Positions 25,899 through 34,850 of a DNA stretch of 64,000 nt are shown in pieces; positions within the stretch are counted from its first letter, which is position 1; each line of letters starts with the position of its first letter. Position numbers and translations under genes: made by a program. The stretch covers positions 6,163-70,162 of the forward strand of contig CAZJQI010000020.1 of the NCBI GenBank assembly GCA_964548275.1. Direction: 5' to 3'. The notes under the pieces are model-generated. The model had not been told where the DNA came from and ran no database searches. It saw nothing but the letters and a program-made list of their open reading frames with translations. This stretch comes from JAUVUV01 sp964548275. GTDB lineage: Bacteria; Gemmatimonadota; Glassbacteria; GWA2-58-10.

Positions 25899-26867
25899 AT
25901 GTTATCCACCCCGAAAAAACTTAAAATGGGCGGTCAGGCGGTAATCGAGGGTGTCATGATGCGCGCGGAGGATAATTGGGCAGTAGCCGTGCGTACGCCC
26001 GAGGGCGAAATCGTGGTGAAAACGGAGCCCTGGCGCTCGATAGGCAAAAGGTTCAGGATTCTCGACATGCCGGTTCTCAGAGGGGCGATTATCCTCGTGG
26101 AAACCCTGGTGCTCGGGATCAAGGCTCTGTGTTTCTCGGCAGAGGCGAGCGCTGAAAACCAGGTATCGGAGGAAAATGGTTCAAGTGTGAGCGAAAAGCC
26201 GGCCGATTCCGGGGGAAAAGGTTTCTGGTGGACTGTGTACCTGGTGGGCACGGTGTTTTTTTCACTGGTATTCGGCCTGGCGCTGTTTTTCTACCTGCCG
26301 CTGCTGATGACCGAGATGCTGGGTATATCAAGCCCCTTCTGGTTCAACGTTGTGGATGGCAGCTTGAGGATAGCCGTTTTCCTCGGCTACCTCCTTTTTA
26401 TCTCGAGGTGGAAAGAAATCGGTCGGGTTTTCGAATACCACGGCGCCGAACATCAGACTATTGCCGCTTTTGAAGCCCGGAAAGAGCTCAGCTGGGAAAA
26501 TATCAGGCACTACAGCAGGTTTCACCCGCGCTGTGGCACGAGTTTCGTTCTGGTGCTGTTGGTTTTGAGTATATTCATCTTCATGTTTTTCGGCAAACCA
26601 GCCGACTGGGGAGAGAGGCTTCTGCGAATGCTCGTAATCCCGATTATCGGCGGAATAAGCTATGAATTGATCAAACTGAGCGACCGCTTTCCGGACAACA
26701 TTATCACCAGGATAGTGGTGGCGCCCGGGCTATGGCTTCAGAAAATCACCACCAGGCCTCCGGATGAAAGGCAGGTCGAGGTGGCCGTGGCGGCTCTTAA
26801 ATCGGCCCTCAAACTCGACAGTTTTCCGCTGGAGGAATCCCTGGCGGTCACAGCGCACGACGGGTAG
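25899..26867 (+). CDS. DUF1385 family membrane protein
   Basis: 322 residues. The family signature MGGQAVIEGVMMRAEDNWAV comes right after the start, then RGAIILVETLVLGIKAL, two or more membrane helices (VYLVGTVFFSLVFGLALFFY and FVLVLLVLSIFIFMFFG) and the conserved YHGAEHQTIAAFEA and HPRCGTSF motifs. DUF1385 proteins are inner-membrane proteins with conserved His/Cys residues; the function is not established, though neighbouring prfA and rpmE recur. GGAG lies 9 bases before the ATG. Confidence 0.9.
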   Translation: MLSTPKKLKMGGQAVIEGVMMRAEDNWAVAVRTPEGEIVVKTEPWRSIGKRFRILDMPVLRGAIILVETLVLGIKALCFSAEASAENQVSEENGSSVSEKPADSGGKGFWWTVYLVGTVFFSLVFGLALFFYLPLLMTEMLGISSPFWFNVVDGSLRIAVFLGYLLFISRWKEIGRVFEYHGAEHQTIAAFEARKELSWENIRHYSRFHPRCGTSFVLVLLVLSIFIFMFFGKPADWGERLLRMLVIPIIGGISYELIKLSDRFPDNIITRIVVAPGLWLQKITTRPPDERQVEVAVAALKSALKLDSFPLEESLAVTAHDG

Positions 26868-26940
26868 GGCCTACCCTCCTTTTCCCGGCGGAAGTGCCCG
26901 TTTTTTTCCTCGCCTTAACTTTTATAACAGACAAAACAAG

Positions 26941-28023
26941 ATGGACGACAAGATCAGCCAAATTCTGGCCCGCTTTGAAAAGCTGGAAAGCCTGATGTCC
27001 GATCAGGAGGTGATCTCCGACCACAAACGCCTCCAGAAACTGGCCAGGGAGCACGGTCAGCTTGCGCCCGTTGTGGAGACCTGGCACAAGTTGAGCAAAA
27101 CCAGAAACGACCTGGTCGAAAATCGGCAGATTGTCGAGACCGAGGCGGACGCTGAACTGGTCGAGCTGGCCGGGGAGGAGATAAAACAGCTGGAGGAGCG
27201 GGAGCAGGAGCTGGTCCGGCAGTTGAACGATCTGTTGATCCGACCGGACCCGATGGACAGCAAGAACACTATCATGGAAATCAGGGCCGGTACAGGGGGC
27301 GATGAAGCGGCCCTGTTTGCCGCGGATCTTTTCCGGATGTACTGTCATTACCTGGAGTCGATGGGCTGGCGGCATGAATTGATCTCGCTGAATAATACCG
27401 AGCAGGGGGGGATAAAGGAGGTGATATTCAAGGTTATCGGCGATGGTGTGTACGGCAAGCTCAAGTTCGAAAGCGGGGTTCACCGGGTACAACGGGTTCC
27501 ATTAACCGAGGCAAGCGGGCGGATTCATACCTCGGCGGCCACTGTAGCGGTACTGCCGGAGGCCGAGGAGATAGACGTGGAGATAAACTCCGAGGATTTG
27601 AAAATAGATGTCTTTCGCTCCAGCGGGCCGGGCGGGCAGAGTGTCAACACAACCGACTCAGCAGTGCGGATTACCCATTTGCCGACCCAGCTTGTGGTTA
27701 GCTGCCAGGATGAAAAAAGCCAGCACAAGAACAAAAGCAAGGCCTTGAGCGTTTTGCGCAGCCGCCTTTTCGGGATGAAAATCGAGGAAGCCAATCAGAA
27801 GAGAGCCGCCGACCGGAGGCTCCTGGTGGGTTCAGGCGACCGCAGTGCCAAAATCCGCACTTACAACTTCCCCCAATCCCGGGTTACAGACCACCGGATT
27901 AGGCTGACATTGCATAAGCTGGAGCATATCTTAAACGGAGATCTGGAAGAACTTATCATGGCTCTGGCCCAAGCTGAACGGGAGGATTCCCTCAAAAGCA
28001 GCTCCTCAGGTGTGGCTCAGTAA
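26941..28023 (+). CDS. prfA: Peptide chain release factor 1
   Basis: Starts at ATG 26941 (MDDKISQILARFEKLESLMS), giving 360 residues, the normal RF1 size; an open extension upstream overlaps DUF1385 and is not credible. The catalytic GGQ loop is present (SSGPGGQSVNTTDSAV) and so is the domain-2 text GVHRVQRVPLTEASGRIHTSA. The codon-recognition tripeptide PxT is PLT, a less usual variant of the PAT/PVT of RF1. It releases peptides at UAA and UAG. The usual downstream methyltransferase prmC is absent. The last bases overlap the end of the opposite-strand gene by 7. Confidence 0.96.
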   Translation: MDDKISQILARFEKLESLMSDQEVISDHKRLQKLAREHGQLAPVVETWHKLSKTRNDLVENRQIVETEADAELVELAGEEIKQLEEREQELVRQLNDLLIRPDPMDSKNTIMEIRAGTGGDEAALFAADLFRMYCHYLESMGWRHELISLNNTEQGGIKEVIFKVIGDGVYGKLKFESGVHRVQRVPLTEASGRIHTSAATVAVLPEAEEIDVEINSEDLKIDVFRSSGPGGQSVNTTDSAVRITHLPTQLVVSCQDEKSQHKNKSKALSVLRSRLFGMKIEEANQKRAADRRLLVGSGDRSAKIRTYNFPQSRVTDHRIRLTLHKLEHILNGDLEELIMALAQAEREDSLKSSSSGVAQ

Positions 28024-29978
28024 AACCCGAGCTTGCGGCGGACGTCGTCTTGGAAGCGTTCGATAAAATCATCTACATTTAGATTCTGCAATCTCTGTAG
28101 AGTTTTTTCCCACTTGACCTTGACTTGGTTCACATCCTCATCGCGGCGGGCCACCAGATCGTCGATCATTCCTCTCACCTCGCTTTGGCCGGAGAGCATC
28201 TGCCTTGTCTGGACAATCCTTTTTTTCATGGCTTCGATAAAAAACCCTCCGATCTTAAGTAGACCTTCTCTGCCCAACCCCTTGACTTTTACCTTGAAGA
28301 GCATGTCTATCACGTAATCGGCATAGTACGGGATAAACTTTTCCAGCGGGCTTATCACATCAGCGAAAGTCCCGGTGAAATCAGCCAGGACAAGTCCGGT
28401 GGGCTCGAACCGGTCATCCCCGAACTGGAGCATTTCATCTCCGTCTCCGAAATAGACAGCGCCGGTGTCCGGATCAACACGGCCGATTATCAGGTTGAGC
28501 CCGGCCTCGTAACCCAGGAGGTCGGCCTGCGCCCGGACAAAACCCTCGTGCTCGTAATAGTAGTCGGAGACTTTATCTGTGGCTAGTCCATCAATGTATG
28601 GCCTGTCGAAAAAGCTAACAGGCACAGTGCCGATACCGGGGAGGTCCTCTTTCCGGTTCAGATAGCCGACAACCGGGGTATTGGCTCCCAGCAGCGAAAG
28701 AATTTCGCGCCGGTCGAAAGTGTATTCCAGGTAACCCTCAGCAAGCTGTTTCGCCCTCTTCAGTGAATGGCCGCGGTTGAGAAAGTAAAGAATATTGCGC
28801 ATAACTTTACGCAGGATGCGGATCTGTTCGGTTTCACTGTTCTTCTGCTTGAGTACGGCAATGAAAACCTCGCGGTAGCTCCCGGCGGCACGCTTGGTAC
28901 TCTGGCTTCTCATCAGCCGGCCCAGATTGATATATTCCAGCGGGCCGTATAATCTGAAAAAATCTTCAAGCAACCGTGCCACCGGCTCCTCGACATACGG
29001 ATCCATTTCCACCCGGCCGTTCCTGATCCGGTACCCTGGCAGCCAGCGGATATTCATATTGAACTCACCGCTTATACCAAGCATGGATTCCTCAGTGGGC
29101 GGGATTTCGTTCAGCTCGGAATAGACGTGATTGCGCCAGAGCGGGTTGTTGGGATCATCGTACTGGAACTCGGGAGGGATTGCGGCTTTGAAATTTTCGA
29201 GTGCTGCCAGAAAAAGTTTGTTCGCCTTTGTTTTCTGTGCTTTGCCCCGGCTTTTACAGCTATTGAGGTATTTTGCGAGTTTTTCGCTGAGAGAAAAATC
29301 GAATACCCTGCGGTCGACCTTGAAAAAATCCAGCTCGCGGACAAACTGTTCGTTTCTTCTTTTATAAAGATCAACCACTTCGTTGATACGGGCCTTGAAC
29401 TCCTGGAAATCAGAGATCGATTCAGCGATAGCGGCAAACTTCGCCAAAGTAATCAGGCGGCCCCCGGACTCGACTTTATAGTAATAGCAGTTTTTCGTTC
29501 CCACTGAGACTTTGGAAAGATTGATTTGCTTAATAATTTCTTCTGCAGTAAAGTAGCGTGGAGTCATTTTCCAGCACTCACCGCGGAGCTTGAAAGCATC
29601 CCTGACCTTGGGGTCTCTGCTTCCCGTAAAGCGGATCATCTCCGTCGGGACAACCTCTTCGAGAAGTTCGGCGGCGCGGAAACTTTTTTCCATATTGTCC
29701 GGAATGGAACGAATCAACACATGGTCGCCCCGCATAATTAGAGCCACCAGGTCTTCGTAGACCGTCTGCTGTTCTTTTTCATCGAGTTCCCTGCCCTGCT
29801 TGTTGCCCAACTTGGCGATAAAATCCATAGCCAGAGAAACATGCAGCCCGGTGCCGACAATCATGCTGGAATAGCTGGGAAAGATATCGGCCATGTGGTA
29901 TTTCAGGTGTCCCTCATCATCCCGTTCTAATGGGTGGGGCCCGAAGACGGTAATTTTACCGTATTTCTGCACTAGCAT
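28017..29978 (-). CDS. Uncharacterised 653-residue cytoplasmic protein
   Basis: I do not recognise a family. It is soluble, with no signal peptide or membrane span, rich in charged helices. A C-terminal block (about residues 440-560) holds conserved-looking text: YINLGRLMRS, SLLGANTPVVGYLNRKEDLP, YEAGLNLIIGRVDPDTGAVY, FGDGDEMLQF and GLVLADFTGTFADV. The last parts are faintly like the D..N and DFG elements of atypical kinases, but I would not call it one. It starts 105 bases after a class III cyclase/ATPase/TPR gene on the same strand and may be its partner. Convergent with prfA, overlapping by 7 bases. Confidence 0.6.
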   Translation of the reverse strand: MLVQKYGKITVFGPHPLERDDEGHLKYHMADIFPSYSSMIVGTGLHVSLAMDFIAKLGNKQGRELDEKEQQTVYEDLVALIMRGDHVLIRSIPDNMEKSFRAAELLEEVVPTEMIRFTGSRDPKVRDAFKLRGECWKMTPRYFTAEEIIKQINLSKVSVGTKNCYYYKVESGGRLITLAKFAAIAESISDFQEFKARINEVVDLYKRRNEQFVRELDFFKVDRRVFDFSLSEKLAKYLNSCKSRGKAQKTKANKLFLAALENFKAAIPPEFQYDDPNNPLWRNHVYSELNEIPPTEESMLGISGEFNMNIRWLPGYRIRNGRVEMDPYVEEPVARLLEDFFRLYGPLEYINLGRLMRSQSTKRAAGSYREVFIAVLKQKNSETEQIRILRKVMRNILYFLNRGHSLKRAKQLAEGYLEYTFDRREILSLLGANTPVVGYLNRKEDLPGIGTVPVSFFDRPYIDGLATDKVSDYYYEHEGFVRAQADLLGYEAGLNLIIGRVDPDTGAVYFGDGDEMLQFGDDRFEPTGLVLADFTGTFADVISPLEKFIPYYADYVIDMLFKVKVKGLGREGLLKIGGFFIEAMKKRIVQTRQMLSGQSEVRGMIDDLVARRDEDVNQVKVKWEKTLQRLQNLNVDDFIERFQDDVRRKLGFY

Positions 29979-30083
29979 CGTGTGGGTTTACCTCGCTCGA
30001 ATCTTGTTACCCGACGCCATTATTCCAATTATCGGTATTTTCATTGGCGATCAGATCAATGGCGAAGAACAAAGCAAGTGGTA

Positions 30084-32666
30084 TCATGATCTCTGGAAAA
30101 TGTAGTGGGAGATGTTCTGACGCTGCTCATCCGTGGTAGCCCGGGCAAGCGCTTTCTGGAAATACTCCATCGCTCCGGAATAATCTCCCCCTTCTTCCTG
30201 GACAATTCCCAGGTTGGCAAGATTATCCGCTGCATAATAATCCAACCCGAGTTTTTCGGCCAGTTCGAGAGACTTTTCGAAAAATCGCACAGCTTTTTCC
30301 AGCTTTTCTCGGATCCGGTCGATTTCCCCGGCGCGGGTGAGTACGCTGCACAGTATTTGGTAATCTTTTAATGTTTGCGAAATCTTGCTGCACTCGCCAT
30401 AATGCCGGTAAGCCTCATCCAGCGCACCGAGCAGGTATTCTATCTCGGCCAGCCTGAACGTATTGCGCAGGCGAATGCGCGATTTTTCCTCCGCGCTCTT
30501 TTTACTGTTTTTCAACTGAGCGAGCAGCTTGCTGTAACAGTTGATCGCCGCGTTGTTGCTGAAACGGGTTGCGCACTGGTCACCGGCTGATTCGAGGTAG
30601 CTGATCGCCTTGTCCGCCTTCCCGCCCTTTTCGAAATGGAAAGCGAGTCTGTAGTGTTCGTCTTCCGGCACCTTTTCGCCCTCGTAAATTTCCTCGATAC
30701 ACTCTCCCACCAGCCCGTGGAGCACGGTCTTGTTGTAGTTGAGCAGAGTGTTGTAGCTGACCTCGGCAATCAGGACATTGGCGAAAACATAGGTTTCTGC
30801 TGCTTGTGCGGCCGGCTCGGCTACCTTTGGGATAATCATCCGGGCCTGCTTTAGATCTTCAAGAAGGTCCTTTACATCTTTTCTGTCGGCCCCGGCCTTA
30901 GCGTGCAGCTCGCCCAGCAGGTCCACGTTGAATTCCATGCCGATAACCGAAGCCTCGAACAGCAGATTGCGCACTTTCTCATCCAGCTTATCGATTCTAG
31001 TCTGGACCATTCCATGAATCGAATCCGGCAGTTCGACATTTTTTTCACTCGGGTTGACAATCCAGATTGGATTTCCAGGCTGAATCTGATCGTCCTGGAC
31101 CAGCACCTCCTGGTCGATCAGGGAAAAGGTGATTTCCTCGATGTAAAACGGGTTGCCCCCGGACTTGTCGTAAATCAGATTTTTCAGTTCATCGGTGAGA
31201 ACCAGCCCCTTCAACATTCCCTGGACCATCTCGGTTGACTCTTCCAGGCTCAGGGGCCTGAGATTGAGCTCGAAATAGTTAATTCCTTTGCGCCAATGTT
31301 CCGAAGGTTTGTAATCCTGGCGGAACATGGTAATAAAAAGCATCCGGCACTCGGGTTTGAGGTTATCCATCAGGTAATCAATCAGCTCGCGGCTGAGTTC
31401 ATCCACCCAGTGGAGATCGTCGAACACCAGATAGACGGCATCACCCTTATCCGGCAACGCACCTGCCGCTTCAAGAAAGACACGGAAGGCTTTGAAGATA
31501 ATTTTTTTGAGTTTATCCGGTTTGACAGCCTTGATCCGGTCGGCTTCACGGGCCGCCCCGAGAAGGTAGGCCAGGTAATCCTCGTGCTCGGCGAGAGATT
31601 GTCTCGCACTTTCCCTGTTATCCTCAGGCAGACGGGAGAACTCATTGAGCCTTTCGAACAGCTTCTTCCATTTCTCTCTTACTGTCTCAACCGGGTCTCC
31701 CTCACTGGCTTCCATCATGTTTTTAATTAGACTGACAAAAATCCAGTACGGGGCTGCGGCAAAGGAAATCGTTTTACCTTTGAGCACCGGTCCCCTCGGA
31801 CAGGATCCCCGGTTGAGGAACTCGTGCACCAGGCGGCTTTTACCCATCCCGCCGTCGGCTTTTAACCCGACAACCGGCACGCGGGCTTCCGGTTCGGATT
31901 CTAAATATTCTTTCATAAACGCTTCCAGTTCTCCCCACTCTTTTTCCCGGCCCACGTAAGCCCTGCTTTTTGCCAGGGTATCTCGGTCCCAGCGCTCCAC
32001 CCGTTCTTTAAGTATTCCATGCACGCGGTAAATTTTAAGCGGTTTGCTCTTGCCCTTGAGCTTGATCGGTTCCAGGGCCTCGTAATCGAATACATCCTCG
32101 GCCTGGACGCGGGTATTTTCAGAAACCAGGATGGTGTTCACCTCAGCGGCGGTCTCGAGCCTTGAAGCTGTATTGACCGTATCGCCCATCACCGTGAAAT
32201 CGCGTTCGCCTCTTCCGCCCAGCTCACCAGCTACCACAAGCCCGGTATTGATCCCGATCCGGTAGCCGAGCTCAATGCCTTTCGGCTCGAGGATCTTGTT
32301 CACCTGCACCATCCTGCCGAGCATTCCCAGAGCGGCACGGATCGCCCGCTCTGCGTCATCCTCGCTCGCTTTTTTCGCGCCGAACAGAGCCATGATCGCA
32401 TCGCCGATATATTTATCCACCATGCCGCTGTAGCGAATGATTTCGCTGGTGAGCACCTTAAAAATATTATCGATTATCTGGGTCACCTCTTCCGGATCGA
32501 GCTTTTCACTCATCGCAGTAAAACCCTTGATATCGAGAAACAGCACTGAAACGTTACGCCGCTCACCTTTCTTGAGCTTAATGCGCTCGGCCTTGACCTG
32601 TTCCTGCCCGGTTAAAAGCCCGTCCATATCGGTCTGGAGCAGTTGGGACCATTCATCTGCGGACAT
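30084..32666 (-). CDS. Class III adenylate/guanylate cyclase fused to an AAA ATPase and TPR region
   Basis: 860 residues. N-terminal class III cyclase domain (about 38-215): VSVLFLDIKGFTAMSEKLDP with the first metal Asp, DKYIGDAIMALFG with the second, and VMGDTVNTASRLE with the transition-state region. A STAND-type ATPase follows (about 235-600): Walker A DGGMGKSRLVHEF, Walker B YLVFDDLHWVD. The C-terminal third consists of TPR-like helices. Such proteins are thought to make cAMP when the sensor/ATPase module is switched. No membrane span. Substrate (ATP or GTP) is not decided. The unknown gene at 28017-29978 follows on the same strand. Confidence 0.9.
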   Translation of the reverse strand: MSADEWSQLLQTDMDGLLTGQEQVKAERIKLKKGERRNVSVLFLDIKGFTAMSEKLDPEEVTQIIDNIFKVLTSEIIRYSGMVDKYIGDAIMALFGAKKASEDDAERAIRAALGMLGRMVQVNKILEPKGIELGYRIGINTGLVVAGELGGRGERDFTVMGDTVNTASRLETAAEVNTILVSENTRVQAEDVFDYEALEPIKLKGKSKPLKIYRVHGILKERVERWDRDTLAKSRAYVGREKEWGELEAFMKEYLESEPEARVPVVGLKADGGMGKSRLVHEFLNRGSCPRGPVLKGKTISFAAAPYWIFVSLIKNMMEASEGDPVETVREKWKKLFERLNEFSRLPEDNRESARQSLAEHEDYLAYLLGAAREADRIKAVKPDKLKKIIFKAFRVFLEAAGALPDKGDAVYLVFDDLHWVDELSRELIDYLMDNLKPECRMLFITMFRQDYKPSEHWRKGINYFELNLRPLSLEESTEMVQGMLKGLVLTDELKNLIYDKSGGNPFYIEEITFSLIDQEVLVQDDQIQPGNPIWIVNPSEKNVELPDSIHGMVQTRIDKLDEKVRNLLFEASVIGMEFNVDLLGELHAKAGADRKDVKDLLEDLKQARMIIPKVAEPAAQAAETYVFANVLIAEVSYNTLLNYNKTVLHGLVGECIEEIYEGEKVPEDEHYRLAFHFEKGGKADKAISYLESAGDQCATRFSNNAAINCYSKLLAQLKNSKKSAEEKSRIRLRNTFRLAEIEYLLGALDEAYRHYGECSKISQTLKDYQILCSVLTRAGEIDRIREKLEKAVRFFEKSLELAEKLGLDYYAADNLANLGIVQEEGGDYSGAMEYFQKALARATTDEQRQNISHYIFQRS

Positions 32667-32706
32667 GGCTGACTCCTTGGGCGAATATTAAAGTGCTCCA
32701 GGGGAT

Positions 32707-33966
32707 TCAATCTTTCAGAGCGCAGAGTTCAGAGCACATACTGCAGAAATTTTCGTCCCGGGGACGTCTCGATCCCCTGAGCTTTCGGGCAAGCCTGGGG
32801 TCAATCGCAAGGGAGTACATTTTCTCCCAGTTCAGTTTTTTCCGCGCCTTGCTCATTTTCAGATCCCAGTCGGCCGCACCCGGCAATCCCCTGGCTACAT
32901 CGGCAGCGTGGGCGGCAATCTTCATGGCGATCACCCCGATGTGGACATCCTCGAGTGTGGGAAGGCGCAGGTGTTCGGCGGGAGTTACATAGCAGAGAAA
33001 ATCTGCCCCTGCTGCAGCGGCAATCGCCCCGCCGATAGCAGCAGTGATATGATCGTAGCCGGGAGCAATATCGGTTACCAGCGGTCCGAGCACATAAAAT
33101 GGAGCGCCCTTGCAGATTTCTTTCTGCATCTGGATATTGAGCCTGATCTGGTCAAGCGGGACATGGCCCGGTCCCTCGACCATTGCCTGTACGCCTGCGC
33201 TCCGGGCCCGGTCGACCAGCTCACCGAGTATCAGCAGTTCTTCGGTCTGGCAGCGGTCGGTGGCATCGGCAATAGAACCGGGACGAAGCCCGTCCCCCAG
33301 ACTCAAAGCCACATTATACTTGCCCGCCACTTTGAGAATCTCATCATATAGAGTGTAAAGAGGATTCTCTTTGCCTGTGGAACGCATCCAGCGATGGAGA
33401 AAGGAGCCGCCCCGGCTAACGATACCGGTCACCCGGCCTTCATTCTCTAAATGCCGGACTCCTTCCAGTGTCAACCCGCAGTGCACGGTAATAAAATCCA
33501 CGCCAAGCTCGCAGTGGGCACTCACCGAGTCGATAAAATCCTCCTCGGAAATATCCGCTAATTTGCAGCCTTTAGCCAACATCCTGGTCGCGAGGCCGTA
33601 AATTGGAACCGTACCTACGGGTACGGAACTTTCCTCGAGTGACATTTTCAGTGTGCGTTCGATATCCTCGCCGGTGGAAAGGTCCATTACCGTATCAGTA
33701 CCGGCCGCGGCAGCTATCTGGATTTTCTTACGTTCCTCTTCTATTCCACTTGCATCCCTGCTGGTACCGAAATTGGCATTGACCTTTGTCCTGGTACCCT
33801 TCCCGACCGCTGTCGGCCGCACCTTGCCTGCGCGGAGAGTATTTCCGAGAACTATAATTGTTCCTTGTTTCAGCCCTGCAGCAAGTTCTTCACCAGAGAG
33901 AGGCTCACCTTTGGCTGCCTCTTCAAGCATCTTTTCCGGCAGTTTAAGCGTTCTTTCTTTGATCAT
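32707..33966 (-). CDS. thiC: Phosphomethylpyrimidine synthase ThiC
   Basis: 419 residues, the short form of ThiC without the long N-terminal domain. The core runs from VNANFGTSRD through HCGLTLEGVRHL, SRGGSFLHRWM, LSLGDGLRPGSIAD, MVEGPGHVPLDQI and GPLVTDIAPGYDHITAAIGG to the Fe-S motif FCSMCSELCALKD (CX2CX3C). The radical-SAM enzyme turns aminoimidazole ribotide into HMP-phosphate for thiamine. The short CX2CX3C form is shared with BzaF (5-hydroxybenzimidazole synthase, anaerobic B12 ligand), so that alternative exists; no B12-ligand genes adjoin. No TPP riboswitch is visible in the 84 bases upstream. Confidence 0.9.
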   Translation of the reverse strand: MIKERTLKLPEKMLEEAAKGEPLSGEELAAGLKQGTIIVLGNTLRAGKVRPTAVGKGTRTKVNANFGTSRDASGIEEERKKIQIAAAAGTDTVMDLSTGEDIERTLKMSLEESSVPVGTVPIYGLATRMLAKGCKLADISEEDFIDSVSAHCELGVDFITVHCGLTLEGVRHLENEGRVTGIVSRGGSFLHRWMRSTGKENPLYTLYDEILKVAGKYNVALSLGDGLRPGSIADATDRCQTEELLILGELVDRARSAGVQAMVEGPGHVPLDQIRLNIQMQKEICKGAPFYVLGPLVTDIAPGYDHITAAIGGAIAAAAGADFLCYVTPAEHLRLPTLEDVHIGVIAMKIAAHAADVARGLPGAADWDLKMSKARKKLNWEKMYSLAIDPRLARKLRGSRRPRDENFCSMCSELCALKD

Positions 33967-34050
33967 TAACAGCCACCCTCCCTCGCTTTAATCAACACGC
34001 CGCCCATTGCGCCGATTCAAGAGCGGTGGTATCGCGATTGGATGTAAAAG

Positions 34051-34848
34051 CTACAACAGCTCAATCTGGTACTGTCCCAGACCCTTCTTGCGTAAGGTTT
34101 GCAAAGATTCGAGAGACTGCTTGGCAGTCATTTTAAACACCATATCAGGAGCCAGGTTTTTTTTCATGCACTCCTGGAAAAACTCCTTTAACGGCACTTT
34201 ACCCTTGCCCAGCGGGAGATGTTCTCCATTTTTTCCTCTGGTGTCGCTGAGATGCACCAGATGAAGGCGGTCACTGAAGGCACGGAGCCAGGAGGAGATT
34301 TTCCTGCGCGAGTAAGTGAAAGCGTTGGCCACATCGAGACAGACTCCCACAGCCTCCGGCGGGCAATCCTGGATCAAGCGCAACTGAATTTCCGGGTCTT
34401 CTTCGAACATGTTCGCTATCAGAATCCTCAGATCATAACGATCCGCAACCTCGAGTATTTCCTGCCAGAGGGGCAGACAGATTTCGAACCACTGGTCGAG
34501 CACCCTGGAATGAAGGAGCGGATTGTATCCAGAGTAAAAGGTGAGGTTTTTCGCATTCAAGCTTCCGGCTATCTCAACCGTGCGGAGAAAGAGTTTTCCG
34601 GTGTGTTCCCTGATAAACGGATCGAGGCTGCCAGGAGCGAGATCGAAAAAAGGGCCTTGCACGTGCACCTGAAATCCCCTGTCCTGCAGGGTCTGGCCGA
34701 GCCTTGCGGCCATCGGCAGCTCACAGACTTTCAGAATCCAATGCGGGTCGGCCACTTCAATTTCAAGGCCGAGACCGGCGGCTGCAAGTTTTTCCATCTG
34801 CGCTGTCACCTCAGGGTACGGCACCGAGGCGAAATAGTTTATCCGCAT
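34051..34848 (-). CDS. Sugar phosphate isomerase/epimerase-like TIM-barrel protein
   Basis: 265 residues with the AP-endonuclease-2/xylose-isomerase barrel pattern: early strand NYFASVPYPEVTA, GLGLEIEVADP, ILIANMFEEDPEIQLRLIQD, and GVCLDVANAFTYSR then RLHLVHLSDTRGKNGEHLPL with metal-ligand type Asp, His and Asp residues. The family includes sugar epimerases, hydroxypyruvate isomerase and EndoIV; the substrate cannot be told. It ends 84 bases before thiC and starts 2 bases after the DUF885 gene ends, so probably part of one transcript. Confidence 0.8.
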   Translation of the reverse strand: MRINYFASVPYPEVTAQMEKLAAAGLGLEIEVADPHWILKVCELPMAARLGQTLQDRGFQVHVQGPFFDLAPGSLDPFIREHTGKLFLRTVEIAGSLNAKNLTFYSGYNPLLHSRVLDQWFEICLPLWQEILEVADRYDLRILIANMFEEDPEIQLRLIQDCPPEAVGVCLDVANAFTYSRRKISSWLRAFSDRLHLVHLSDTRGKNGEHLPLGKGKVPLKEFFQECMKKNLAPDMVFKMTAKQSLESLQTLRKKGLGQYQIELL

Positions 34849-34850
34849 CT

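Noticed and set aside
26764..26940. Longer N-terminus for prfA
   Set aside because: The extension overlaps the DUF1385 gene and reads as basic non-coding sequence; RF1 proteins start like the MDDKISQIL at 26941.
28450..28620. Protein kinase catalytic site in the 653-residue protein
   Set aside because: Only a loose likeness to D..N and DFG elements; no glycine loop or invariant Lys could be placed, so no function is assigned.
33967..34050. TPP riboswitch upstream of thiC
   Set aside because: The conserved CTGAGA and ACCTGA elements are not present in the short gap on the minus strand.
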